Source: Nemopilema nomurai
Lineage: Eukaryota; Cnidaria; Scyphozoa; Rhizostomeae; Rhizostomatidae
Length of the DNA stretch: 64,000 nucleotides
Reading direction: 5' to 3'
NCBI GenBank assembly: GCA_003864495.1
Contig: ML133383.1
Coordinates: forward strand, 4,614,898-4,678,897
Shown: positions 1 to 11,800 of the stretch, one piece after another
Layout of the letters: each line of letters starts with the position of its first letter
Position numbering within the stretch: the first letter of the stretch is position 1
The notes under the pieces: generated by a model
Databases searched by the model: none
Told to the model about the DNA's origin: nothing
Seen by the model: the letters and a program-made list of their open reading frames with translations, nothing else
Program-made: the position numbers and the translations under genes

Positions 1-880
1 CACCAAGCCATTTCGTTTTCACCGATGTTTGAAAAAGTGGCCTTCCTGAAGCGGAGACCTTCTTTCGACAAAATCACAATGCATGTCGCAAGATATCCGC
101 TAGATGTGTTCTAACCATAAAGGTAAATGGAGTATAAAGGATATTTATCTTACGAAAGCTTATTGTATTAAAAAGAATTGATAAAAGGTCCAGTTCAAAA
201 ATAGTCTAGTTATCACATTTTATGAAAACAATTGCTATAGGCATATTTAAATAGAAAAGCAAGCCCAGGTAGAATTCTTTCATCAACAATGAAGCCTAGG
301 TTGATGGTACAATAAAATTCAGTACAAATCTTAGTGTGTAAAAGATAGTTCTCACTATGATTTCAAGGTGACTGCCACACTCAAAGTTAGTTGAAATGAC
401 CCTTCGATAATTAGCTTCCCGTCGCAGAGGCCATCAAGTTCTCTCGTAGATATTTGGTTTAATTAAAAGAGGAGAACGTATCTTGCTACCTTTTAATCAA
501 GACGCTTAGGTGGTACATTTACAAAATGCATTCTGGTCACAATTTTCGTGGTGAGCACCATGAAACCATGGGATTAGAATGAGTATAAAACAGCACTTCT
601 TACTTTTTGGTTGCAACCAAGATGAGGTATGCACATTGGTAGCGGGTCGTAATTTGATTCTTGTACATTGATCGTGTTTTGCTTCGTTTAATGAACAGAT
701 TTTCTCCTTTCTGTCTTTTGTCTTTCGTTGGCTAATTTTCTCGGGCTGTTTTCCGTTCACAACCATGTGAAGAACATTGTTTTATCATGATGGAAAGTAA
801 AATTTACAGATAGACTAAGCAATTGAAAGTTGGTGTGAGGCTCTTCGTGGTTCTACACATTCCCTGCATACGAAAAATGA
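1..880. other. No recognisable gene (start of copy A)
   Basis: AT-rich sequence shared with 16,459-17,340 and 36,709-37,570. A minus-strand open frame of 86 codons at 506-766 is preserved in all three copies with one change. The nucleotide sequence there is almost invariant, so this preservation says little about selection. The peptide is basic with a short hydrophobic patch and resembles no family I know. Confidence 0.4.
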
Positions 881-1129
881 TACTAAATAACTACAAATGA
901 AACTTGAAAGTTTCTGTGGGGACGTAAGAATTCAAAATATAAAAGATCTAAGAAATTGGTATCATTCATATCTTGAAAAGGTCGCCAAATCAGGATTGAT
1001 CGTGAAATTTCGAAGAATTGAAAAACCACTAGTTGCTGATTACACCAAAATTCTAGTTTCATCAATTGCTTTAACATACAGTGAAATCATGTGCAGTGAA
1101 ATCCTTCTTGGCTAATCCTGCAAGTTTCA

Positions 1130-2110
1130 ACTTCTAAAAGCTCGATTAATTTTTTGCAAGCTCAATATCTGCAAACTTTACACTTTCATGCGTTCCTTTG
1201 CCGTTGTCTTTGTATACTGTCCTCGTACTCAACATCTCATCTAGGATTGTACAATGTCTTTTTGCCGTTAAAAACTTCAATGTAAAAAATGTGAAGACAG
1301 GACTTACCTGATACAGATAAATAGCCTCTTTGTCTTCTTCTCCAATGGGGTCTCCCAACCATTTGCCACAATTGAAGTCTTTCTATTTCCGTTTTGGTTG
1401 CTAGCTATGTATTCAAATACACTGGCCATGATACTCTCCTTTCAAATGCGCCAGCCATATCTTAAGAGAGAAGAGGTACGAAATTATTAGAGCTTCAATC
1501 AAAAGAAGAAAATCTTTCTTAGAATAAGTTGAATTTGCGAGACATTTACGGGTCAAGGAGTAGAAGGTTTTGTTTCGCCTTTCTGTGTTCACAATAAGTG
1601 TGTACTCATAATGTCACTCGTAATGTCACTGGCTTTCACAGCTTAAGGTTGACACTTTTGCCTTCATTTCAAAACTGTGTGAATCTATGTCTTTACATAT
1701 TCCGTTTCAAAAAATGCTTTTCCAATCAAATCCAATATTGACTTAACAGCATGTATTTCTTTATAAAATCAAGGAAGGTGGTGTCAAGTCAAAGAAATCA
1801 ATTAGAGATACGGCTAAATATACACAAATTATATTAAAAGGTACCAAAATCTGATACTTACTTGGTTTCAATAAAAGCCAGAAAAAACTGCCCCCCACCC
1901 CCATTCCCCCAAACATCTTTCCATCAACTCACACAGCTCCAAAAATAAGTAAGATTCTTCATCCTTCCAAAAAACTCTCTGAAATACAATCTCTTCCCGC
2001 TAAACCCGTTGTCTACATTCGATTCGCGAACGTAAGTGCTGAACATTGAAAGAGGAAGGTGATTAAAAGTAAAAAAAACAGTCCAAGGTACCTGAAAAGC
2101 GTTTATCAAC
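1130..2110 (-). pseudogene. Decayed minus-strand multi-exon gene, copy A
   Basis: Three exon-like blocks lie on the minus strand. The first begins after a pyrimidine-rich AG near 2,100 and ends at a GTAAGT donor near 1,860. The second has an acceptor after a CTCTTCTCTCTTAAG tract near 1,465 and ends CAG|GTAAGT near 1,309. The third starts at a TAG acceptor near 1,240 and contains a Lys/Glu-rich helical stretch ending in ADIELAK. In A the first block is frameshifted by one base relative to B, and the second reads differently because of an extra G. The protein is not recognised; the last block resembles the charged tail of Myb/SANT-like proteins only in composition. Evidence for a former gene is splice-site quality plus agreement between copies. 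Confidence 0.3.
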
Positions 2111-2389
2111 GTCCAAATACCCTAGCCCAAGAAAAGATTGAAGACGTGAGGACCAATAAAGCACGAGATACTTGCAACTTTATTAATGTTAGGGGCCTAG
2201 AAAGAATACAACGAAACAAATTGCTTGGCTACTTACCACCTCTCTCAGGTTAGAAGATGTTGTAAATCGTCCTGAAAAGCCTCAGCACACCTTCCAAACC
2301 GTCGTCCTAATTCCCAACTACGCTCAAATGGAAGAAAGGAAACGCTTAGCCACGGAAGACAGAGGAAGCATAACGCAAATAAAATATAA

Positions 2390-4562
2390 CCACTAACACT
2401 AGGTGTAGTCGCTCCTAATCATTGGTTGCTTTGTAAAAATCACATTACCCTTGGTTATCTCGTTCGAGATACACCTTATTCAATGCTTCTGCGTATGTAG
2501 CCAATAGGCAGAGGTCATACTAGAGCGTTGAACGGAGGACTGTCATCACAAATAACACAATAACCTAAGGCACCTGAAACGACGTTTCTCATCACCCCTA
2601 TGCCCCATTTCAAGGTGATGAATGGTGATGGAACACCGTCATGCGAAACAGGTAGAAAACGAACTACCTAAATCACAATTTACAATTACCTTAATCATTA
2701 CTTAAATTATGACTAAAATTACCATTACGTTATTTGTAGTCGTTCCAAATTATTGGTTAAATTGCAAAATTAGTCCCCGTGAATATCCCTAGACCTCGTT
2801 CGAGATACGCCTATTCAATGCTGCTGCGTATAGAGCCAATGGGCTGAGGTCATACTAGAGCCTTGAACGGAGGACTGTGATCACAAATAACACAATAACC
2901 TAAGGCACCTGAAACGACGTTTCTCATCACCCCTATGCCCTTCAAGGTGATGAATGGTGATGGAACACCGTCATGCGAAACAGGTAGAAAACGAACTACC
3001 TAAATCACAATTTACAATTACCTTAATCATTACTTAATTAATTATGACTAAATTACCATTACGTTATTTGTAGTCGTTCCAAATTATTGGTTAAATTGCA
3101 AAATTAGTCCCCGTGAATATCCCTAGACCTCGTTCGAGATACGCCTATTCAATGCTGCTGCGTATAGAGCCAATGGGCTGAGGTCATACTAGAGCCTTGA
3201 ACGGAGGACTGTGATCACAAATAACACAATAACCTAAGGCACCTGAAACGACGTTTCTCATCACCCCTATGCCCTACTTCAAGTGATGAATGGTGATAGA
3301 ACACCGTCATGCGAAACAGGTAGAAAACGAACTACCTAAATTACCATTTACGTTAATTACGTTATTACGTTACTTTAATTAATTTAATTACGTTAATTGT
3401 CGTTCCAAATTATTGGTTAAATTGCAAAATTAGTCCCCGTGAATATCCCTAGACCTCGTTGAGATACGCCTATTCAATGCTCCTGCGTAGATAACCAATG
3501 GGCTGAGGTCATACTAAAGCGTTGAACGGGTAACTGTGAGCACAAAGAACACAACAACCTAAGGCACCTGAAACGACGTTTCTCATCGCCCCTATGCCCC
3601 ACTTCAAGGCGATGAATGGTGATAGGACACCGTCATACGAAACAGGTAGGAAACAAACTACCCAAGTTACTACTCATACATATCACAATCACACATGTAG
3701 TTGCTCCAAATTATTGGTTTATTGGCAAAAACTCTCCCACTTTGTATCGCATAACCGTCCTACGATACCTATTCAATGTTCTTGTGTACTGACCGAGGGC
3801 CATAGTCGTACTAAACAATGAACTGGGGATTGTGATTACAAAAACACAATAACCTAAGGCACCTGAAACGACGTTTCTCATCGCCCCTATGCCCCACTTC
3901 AAGGCGATGAATGGTGATAGGACACCGTCATACGAAACAGGTAGGAAACAAACTACCCAAGTTACTACTCATACATATCACAATCACACATGTAGTTGCT
4001 CCAAATTATTGGTTTATTGGCAAAAACTCTCCCACTTTGTATCGCATAACCGTCCTACGATACCTATTCAATGTTCTTGTGTACTGACCGAGGGGCCATA
4101 GTCAGTACTAAACAATGAACGGGGATTGTGATTACAAAAACACAATAACCTAAGGCACCTGAAACGACGTTTCTCATCGCCCCTATGCCCCACTTCAAGG
4201 CGATGAATGGTGATAGGACACCGTCATACGAAACAGGTAGGAAACAAACTACCCAAGTTACTACTCATACATATCACAATCACACATGTAGTTGCTCCAA
4301 ATTATTGGTTTATTGGCAAAAACTCTCCCAATTTGTATCGCATAACCGTCCTACGATACCTATTCAATGTTCTTGTGTACTGACCGAGGGCCATAGTCGT
4401 ACTAAACAATGAACTGGGGATTGTGATTACAAAAACACAATAACCTAAGGCACCTGAAACGACGTTTCTCATCGCCCCTATGCCCCACTTCGAGGCGATG
4501 AATGGTGATGGAACACCGTCATGCGAAACAGGTAGGAAACAAACTACCCACAAACTACAACT
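2390..4562. repeat. Satellite array, copy A (7 monomer starts)
   Basis: Head-to-tail repeats marked by the motif CCTAAGGCACCTGAAACGAC, which starts at 2564, 2899, 3233, 3558, 3853, 4149 and 4444. The spacings are 335, 334, 325, 295, 296 and 295 bp, so long monomers sit upstream and short ones downstream. A partial monomer begins near 2,390. Each short monomer holds an open frame starting MPHFKAMNGD that always ends at the stop in CAATAACC or CAGTAACC. The peptides are by-products of the repeat and there is no reason to call them genes. Confidence 0.93.
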
Positions 4563-4704
4563 CATAATAATAAAAAAAACCAAATAAAAAAAAAGCGCGC
4601 TAAGTGAGTAAAACTACTCACTGTTTTTTCCGGATGAAATTTTTTCGAAAATTGTCCATTTCCATTCCTTCGAGTCCATCATCTCCATTCACCAACTAAA
4701 ACCG

Positions 4705-4788
4705 GAAGAACAGTTTGATTAGGATCGATAAGAGAGATGGTATATAGAAGAACAGGTTGATTAAGATCGATAAGAGAGATGGTATATA
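4705..4788. repeat. 42-bp tandem pair, copy A
   Basis: Two adjacent 42-bp units beginning GAAGAACAG and ending GGTATATA, differing at about three positions. The same pair occurs at 20,843-20,926 and 41,737-41,820. Confidence 0.85.
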
Positions 4789-6295
4789 GGTGAACTATTT
4801 CTGCTTTCTGTTTTTCTGATTTATTTGTTTATGTACATCATTAGACTTGCCGAGAGGCCTTTTTACTGTGTTCAGACAGGACGGGCAATCGTCAGTACTT
4901 ATCACTGAACAGTGAACCATAATTACAAACAGAACAAGAACTTAGCCAACCTGAATCTGTGCTAATCATCGCCCTTTTCCCTTCTGAACATTGAATCGTG
5001 TGATATTGCTGGCCCAGTCAGGTCATTTGAAAATAACAAAGCCTTTCAACTCTTAGTCAACTTTTGCAATTGTCTCTTAATTTGGTGAGTGCTGGGGGCT
5101 TTCCCGAGTGTTTTCGGTAAACAGGCCGTTAAATTTCTTTCTTGCTAATTTGCCTTTTTTTTGTCCATTGCCCTTGGTGGCCCAAATCATTTTTGGCTTG
5201 TTACATTTTGTTGGTACACTCACGTTCTATGGAGAGAACTGTCGCTTACATTTGTGCTGGTAGTCACAGCCTTACTCTTCACTTTTCTCAGTGGAGGGCA
5301 ACGTTTAAAGCTTTGCAGTGATTACCTTGGCAAGCAAAGTGGTGAAGGACAGGTATTAACTTCAATCACTTTGATGGATATCCTCTGAGATGTTCCCCTC
5401 TTTGGCATAATAACATAATTTCCCCTGTCGAGATCTCATCATTCTGCTAATTACATTCCCAAAATATTTCAATATAGCAATAGTGGATGCAGTTTGCATA
5501 ATCGACATTCTCAATGTGTGGTCTACGTTTCTGGAATAAAGAATGAGATCAGAAGACACTGCGTTGACAACCTGAGGCTAAAAACACAATCCTTGCCTTC
5601 CATGACTTTATACTATAGCTGCTTTCACAAAACACAGTGACATAGGTTTATATCCTACTAGATGGTATAATTAGCTTTGAATATTTGCAGGTGTTGTATA
5701 TAGGGTTGACATACACTCCTCGATGCTTGTTACTGAAAATACCTCAGCGACTCAACTAAACAACAAAAACCGAAGACGACGACGAAGACAACGGTAGAAG
5801 ATGAAGTTGATCCCTCTGCATTACAACTAAAGGTACCATTTCAGAATGATTTGAGGCTTTTTCAATAATTTTACTCTCTTTCAATGGCTAGAGTTTGCCA
5901 ATAAGTAAATACATCCCTTGATTTATATTGCACCTTAATGCATCATAGTTAAAATTAGCTAAGCAACTACTTGCTACCTATTGTGACCAAGGAGAGCGTA
6001 CAGGCCCCATTCATTTACGAACAATTTGAGTGAACCACTCTTCAATTGCCAAAAAGATTCACAGACAAAACATCTCCAGATGACAGAAAACTCCAGGTTT
6101 TTTAGACTAAATTTTATGTTTCACAACTGAGTACCACACCCTCAGCTTGTTTTAATTTGCTATTAACCTTCTTTCCAGTTTTAAGGCTAGAGTTCTTGTA
6201 AATCTTTTCTTATGAAACTGTCCTTTTTAAAAAAGTGTGATAAATCTCTATGTGCAGCATAATCATAAATTTTGTTTTGTTGTCTCTCTCCCTAG
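4789..6295. other. Mostly featureless stretch with a possible short exon
   Basis: Contains a plus-strand frame at about 5,235-5,388 whose translation (WRELSLTFVLVV...) is identical in all three copies and carries a hydrophobic run. A splice acceptor-like CTTTTCTCAG and a donor CAG|GTATTA bracket 20 codons inside it. At about 5,745-5,835 a Lys/Thr-rich frame ends at an AAAG|GTACC donor, but copies A, B and C differ there by one base, which changes the phase. No protein family is recognised. Confidence 0.25.
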
Positions 6296-6442
6296 CCTAC
6301 AGGCCCTTCGTCGGAGGCCTCGTTATATTTGGGAAGCTTGATGATGCTTGGCATTCATCGCGCACGTGAAAATACACTGGACATGGATTCAGTTGTCAGT
6401 ATGTTTGAAGCGAAGTGTCCCAATTGTAGGATTGCCCTCTGA
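6296..6442 (+). other. Exon-like 147-bp open frame, copy A
   Basis: A strong acceptor (TGTCTCTCTCCCTAG) is followed by 49 codons ending in CPNCRIAL and a TGA. The frame has the same length and no indels in copies B (22,434-22,580) and C (43,336-43,482), with only a few substitutions, while flanking DNA carries indels. The final CPNC could be half of a zinc site. It could be the terminal exon of a small gene whose upstream exons lie near 5,294-5,835. A second frame is also open over the first 24 codons, so the reading is uncertain and no function is assigned. Confidence 0.3.
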
Positions 6443-8672
6443 TGAATCGTTCCAGCATAAAACTTAAGCTCGTTTACATGTGTATAACAATAATCGTGGA
6501 CAATTTTCCATTAAAAATAATTTAGATACTTGCGAAGGAAACAGTACTTCAACGGATGAATTAGCTAGTAGCCTATGAAAACGCGCGCGTGCACCGCATA
6601 TGTCAACGTGCACCGCAGGCATAACGCTAGCCAAGATCTATGTCGCGAGTTTATATCTTTTGGCATATAAGGGACATTTTGTTATAAAAGCGAGTCTTCG
6701 CAAAATTGTTAATCCAGCTCCAATAAGCTGCTTTTTCTTGTTTGTTAAACTCATGCCAAGTCTGCTAGATATTATGGCAATCCTTGCTAACCTGGGCGTA
6801 AGATTGATACAGCTGGCTGTCGCTCACAATGGAAGTTTTATCAACACCCTGTCGCTCACATTGCAAATATCTAATTACGTGAAAAGGGCTCCAAAAATTC
6901 CGACTTTTGTGTATAGTCTTAAAGTTTGTTATTTACCAACTAGTATGTGTTTGTTGGTTGGCACGTTTTGGCCTTACTGTAACTGGATGTAACAGAGTAA
7001 ATGGGCATGTAACAGAAAATACACTCTTCAATCATATTCTTTATGTATGAGCCTTCAATTAAGTGCCAGTTGCACATACAATCATTCATATCCTGCCTAT
7101 GACTCCTTGCTTATGTCACTTAACTTAGTATGTCTAGATAGAATTGTAAAATCATCTTTTCATATCAGATACTAGCAGAAAAACACTGATGAAATTTCAA
7201 ATTCCATTGTGTTTGTCAAATTTTATTCAAACTCTTGAATTAATTTGATTTAAACTATATTTGAACAATTAAGCTACAAATTAAGCTAACAAAATTAGGC
7301 TACAATTAAGCAATGACTGATAATCATGGTTTTCTAGACATAGAAAGTTTAAATGCCAATCTCCATCTTGATGAATAGTTGCATGTTTTTGAACAAAAAA
7401 CACTTAAACTACAAAGTGGGCAGTAAAACCAATTTGTGCAGGATAATGCTTATATTAATTGCCCTTTCAAGCTAAATAGATCAAAAAAGTTTCAAAGCTC
7501 TGTCTTTCCATTAAATGATGCTCTATCATCTCTACTGATTTTAGGTAAGAATTGTTCAAGGAGCCCACTACCAAGTTCAGTAAGTTCAGGATTCAAAAGA
7601 TGTTTTACTTCACAGAGTGGAACGTATAGCAAAATGGAACCAATGATCCAAAAGGAAAATGAGACAATTTGTGCGTCTCTAACATGGCAAAGATATGCTG
7701 TCATTTTGACAGTCTATGTAAGAACTGTCAAAAATATTAATCTTTAGTATTTGACTAAATTAAATATGAAACCTAGCATCACCTTATAAAACCAGTGTAT
7801 GCTGAAAAAATTCACGGTTTAATCAAACCAGTGGGCAATTAACTAATGCTTTAAACTCCCAAATTGGAAGAAAAAAGATCACTAATCTTCAATGAGATTT
7901 GAAACATACAAGAGATCTCTAACAGTTTAATTTATGAAGGAGGATCTACAGGAGACCTTATAGTTTTCACCCAGAAAAAATCTTAAGCCTTGTTGCATCA
8001 ATGGGCTGAATGGTCATAACTGTGTAGTAAAGAAAGAATGCTTCAAAGAAACATATGAGAATAGCAAACAACAAGGGATCATTTGCAGATGTGTGAGCAC
8101 AGTTTCAATTATTAGTGGCTTTCAAAAAAGTAGAGCACCCCTTTGCCTGATGCTTTTTTCCGGGAATCAGTATTCTCCACAAAAATGTACAAAAACATAA
8201 CAGTATTTGAAAAGCAAACTTGTTATACCTCATATATACCTCATAACCCTAGTTTATCTTCACTAAATTGGAAGAAAAGCAAACACCGAGAACTTTCATT
8301 TAAAATCTGCATGGATCATATTTTATATAGGCAATATGGATAGTAGAAGTAGTTATTGATTTACACATGTCTTTTAATTGAACAACTTGAATAGATAGGA
8401 GCTTTGTAAGTGAACGAAGTATTGTAACCCAATGTTTAGTCGCTTTTCAAAGGCCTACGCCTTCCAATTGGATTTAATGCAAGTATTTAACTTTTCGACA
8501 CTTTTTACATTCGGGAAGAATAAATGAACATATCAAAGGTCAAGGTGATTTCTCGCGACTTAGCAACTGGTGAGGCTACTCCGTTCCCTTGAACAACAAA
8601 ATGGGGGAAGCTTTCGAGAAAGACTGGATCGAGCATCCTATTGTTTCCTCGCTTATGACAAATTGCTGTCAG
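6443..8672. other. No recognisable gene
   Basis: AT-rich DNA shared with copy B and, apart from a gap of about 470 bp, with copy C. A 130-codon frame at 6,600-6,992 is broken in B and missing in C, so it is not treated as coding. Confidence 0.5.
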
Positions 8673-8800
8673 CCAATAAACTTGCTCGAGCACTTTGTTA
8701 TTGTATTTTGGCGGGAAAATTCAAGCATTCGTAGCCGGGAACGCAACACGAAGCCGAGTCACTGTTTGTATTTGAGAAATGGCGGGCAGGCACGTGAAAC
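8673..8800 (+). promoter_or_regulatory. CCAAT + E2F-like promoter block, copy A
   Basis: A CCAAT box at 8,673-8,677 is followed 29 bp later by TTTTGGCGGGAAAA (8,706-8,719), a textbook E2F/DP site. A CACGTG E-box lies at 8,791-8,796, overlapping a short frame that starts ATGGCGGGCAGG at 8,779. The block is locally GC-richer than its surroundings. All three motifs persist in B (CCAAT 24,806, E2F 24,839-24,852) and C (CCAAT 45,278, E2F 45,311-45,324). Such CCAAT/E2F pairs are typical of cell-cycle promoters. No downstream coding exon could be confirmed. Confidence 0.4.
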
Positions 8801-11800
8801 TTAGATCACGAATCAAGATGTTCTGATATTGTAATTTCTTCAAATGATCATCTATAAACGTCATTTTCGTTTAGAATGCTATCACAATGTTAGAAAAAAT
8901 AAAGAAAGCTACTTAAATAACTCCTCACAAATCTCATAGAGGTTTTCCTACTTTTCCTTCAAAATATTTTGATACAGAATTTAATGGTAAAATCAATGAT
9001 TTTCAACAATGTCTCTTACTACAACCAGTTGCTGAAAAATTTCAAAATTTGCAGACCACAGAAGAATTGACTTCCTTCGTTTAGGCGGCCACAGAAGAAT
9101 TGACTTCCTCGCCGTAACAGCTGTACTACCCCTTTACTCAAACCCGATTTCACTGGTAATAACAATACTGAGAGCAAAGTTATGTATAAAAATTGGAAAA
9201 CACACTTACTAGCAACCATGTCATTCTTCGAATTTCATTCTGTCCTGCATCCTAGAGAATTGTCATCAAAATGATGCAGAGGCTCCAGCGTGGACGAAGG
9301 TATACTATAACGGACTTATGCAATGGCCTCTCTTTGAACTCGAGGTATAAAAGGGCGCGAAACTGAACTGAATAGCTCACGTTCATTTTTGCATTGCTTA
9401 TCAAAATCACTAGAATTGCATTACCAGGGCAATTTTTCACATACTGAATCAGGGTCCGATCCCGCATTATCAGAAAGGGGGAGGGGGCGTAGGGACCACT
9501 TTTTTGAAAGTGCGTGAAGTGTATATTGCCGAATACCCTAAAGCAACAGGGGCTCTGGGATCTGCAAGCCCCCAGGAAGTCAAGGGGAGAACCCTGTCAG
9601 GAAATGGGAGCCCAGGTAGATTTTATCCTATTGTGTAGTATAGACAAAACTGAGTTAATGTTTGTGCTCCATTGCGTTGTAGCAGGGGAGGGCCTATCGC
9701 CAGCACCTTCAATCCATATCTTTAAGCGCCAAAGTCAGTGAAAGAACCATTGCTCTCCTAAAATTGGGTCCGTCACTGTGATTTGTGGGGAATTACCCCA
9801 GTTGGCCCTACGAGTTCCCCCACCACCGAAGAGAAAGATGCTACCTTAGCCAAAAATGTCTGCAATTTGTGGCCCTCAGAGACAAAAGTAACAGGTGCTT
9901 CAAAAGGTTGGTAACAAATTTGGGGGCTCAATTGATGTCGATAGCAACCTCTATATCACTATATTTTTTATTCATCCACCTTGTAAGACGATTAATTGCT
10001 CAATTTGTCAATATCTTAGTGTTTCCTTGCTTTTTCCAACCATACTCAGGCTGAGATATTGCCTTGAAATTAATATATCCCGATATGCTGGTAGTGTTTC
10101 CTGCTGTCAACAAATAAGTCCCCACCCTTGACTAAGCCCCCACTCTAAAAAATATTTGGTCGTGAAAAAATTCCCTTGGGCTTATTCGAGGACTTACGGT
10201 TGTGTCATATCTTGGAGGCAAAAGTCTCATACAATAAGCAACCAGTGTCGATTCTAGCCGGAGGTGACTGTGTAACAGGCGTTTTATAGTGATGGAAGGT
10301 AGAGCGAGCGGCAAACAAGAACGCACTCTTATGTTATCATGTTTTATGAATCAACTCAACTAAAAACCCCGATTAAAGCTGTACTTACATATTCATTAAC
10401 AGCGCATACGTGACATGTGAAAGAAGAGCTAGCCTGTCACATGAATAATAATGCCCGACAATTATCTTATCACAAATAATATTTTCAAATGATATAATGC
10501 ATAAAGAGACTTCTGCCAAAGACCATCATTTGCTCAGCTAATTGAAAAGGTAAAAATACATTTGTATAGAGCTGCCTTAGATGGTGACGCCTGCTTGCAG
10601 GAAGAAACTCATAACAGATTTTGCATTAAAGTCGGTGTCAACAGAGCTGCCTGTCGAGGCCAACGATACTGTACTGGCATCTAAAGAAATTGATGCTTTA
10701 TTGAATTAGAAGTTAGAATTGACACTATTACGCACTATATTTGAATAAGAAGTTAGAGAGCATGGGAGAATAGTAGGCCAAAGTGGAACTGGCAGCAGTA
10801 AGATGGCTTTTGCTACAAAATTCCATATGGTTTGTCTTTTGGGAACCACCAATCTTGTTGCTTTTAGGAACAGTGAGACAATCTTAATTCTAACGAGTTG
10901 AATTTGAAGTCTAAATTTTCTACTATTTTTCTGAAATTATTCGTTGTCATTTCAAACATTTCCCAGCTGATTGACATTTGCAAGTATTACAATTAAACAT
11001 ATAAGTGCACTGGTGTAAAGTACACTTTATAGTTACAAAACTAAATGATCGGTGGTACAAAAGAGTTGGTCTCCCTTTGTCACCAGTAACCAGATAACTT
11101 TAGCTAAGAGAACTTAACAAAGTGAACTTTACAAAGTTAATTTTTATCAGGGTCTATTGAATGGCATACTGTTGTGGTCCACATAGCACTAAGTACCACC
11201 TTGAATATCTTACCTTTTAGCCAATTCATCCAAATTACTCTCTTTATTAAAATATAAGTCAGAAAGTTTGATCTAGCACTTTGGAAAGAATTTTTTTTTG
11301 CTTAGATTTAAAAGGCACTTTAAATTCTTCAAAAGCATCATTATGGATATTTTACCTTAAAGAGGAATGCAACTAACTGACCAAAATTAATGTATTGGAG
11401 AATTTCAAGTGATTGTTTCTTTTGGGAAGAATTATTCATTACCTTACATTACAGCTGATTATTCTTCAGTGTCAAGATAAAGAGACATATGTGGGAGCTG
11501 TATTACACTTATTCATGCCATAATAAGTATGAAAGGACACAATCTTCCAATTACACAATTGTTTCTAACATCCTTGAATGCAAATTGTAATCAAATTTAT
11601 TTCTTCCATCAAAGGACAAAGATTTAAAGAAGAAGCTGCAAGAATTCTTTTCGCTTTATAATTTTCATAGAAAACTGGATGTAGAGCTCTTGAAATTTGA
11701 CTCAAATTCATACTGTTCAACCAATAATGGCACATGAGCATGCATTGAAAAGGCTGTTTTATTGTGCTTTTATCATGTGCAAAGTAAAAAAACTGAATAT

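Noticed and set aside
506..766. 86-codon minus-strand frame conserved in three copies
   Set aside because: The DNA itself is nearly identical between copies, so the frame is kept by recent duplication. No family resemblance and no promoter or splice context.
3594..4412. Repeated 70-86-codon frames (MPHFKAMNGD...) as a gene family
   Set aside because: They coincide exactly with satellite monomers, share one fixed stop per monomer, and occur in all arrays. They are a property of the repeat, with no initiation or splice evidence.
6600..6992. 130-codon frame in copy A
   Set aside because: Broken in copy B and deleted in copy C; composition looks like random AT-rich sequence.
9019..9219. Short frame with signal-peptide-like start, present in three copies
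   Set aside because: A changes length by an internal tandem duplication and the C-terminal parts differ; no cleavage-site context or downstream protein. Kept only as a note in the stretch description.
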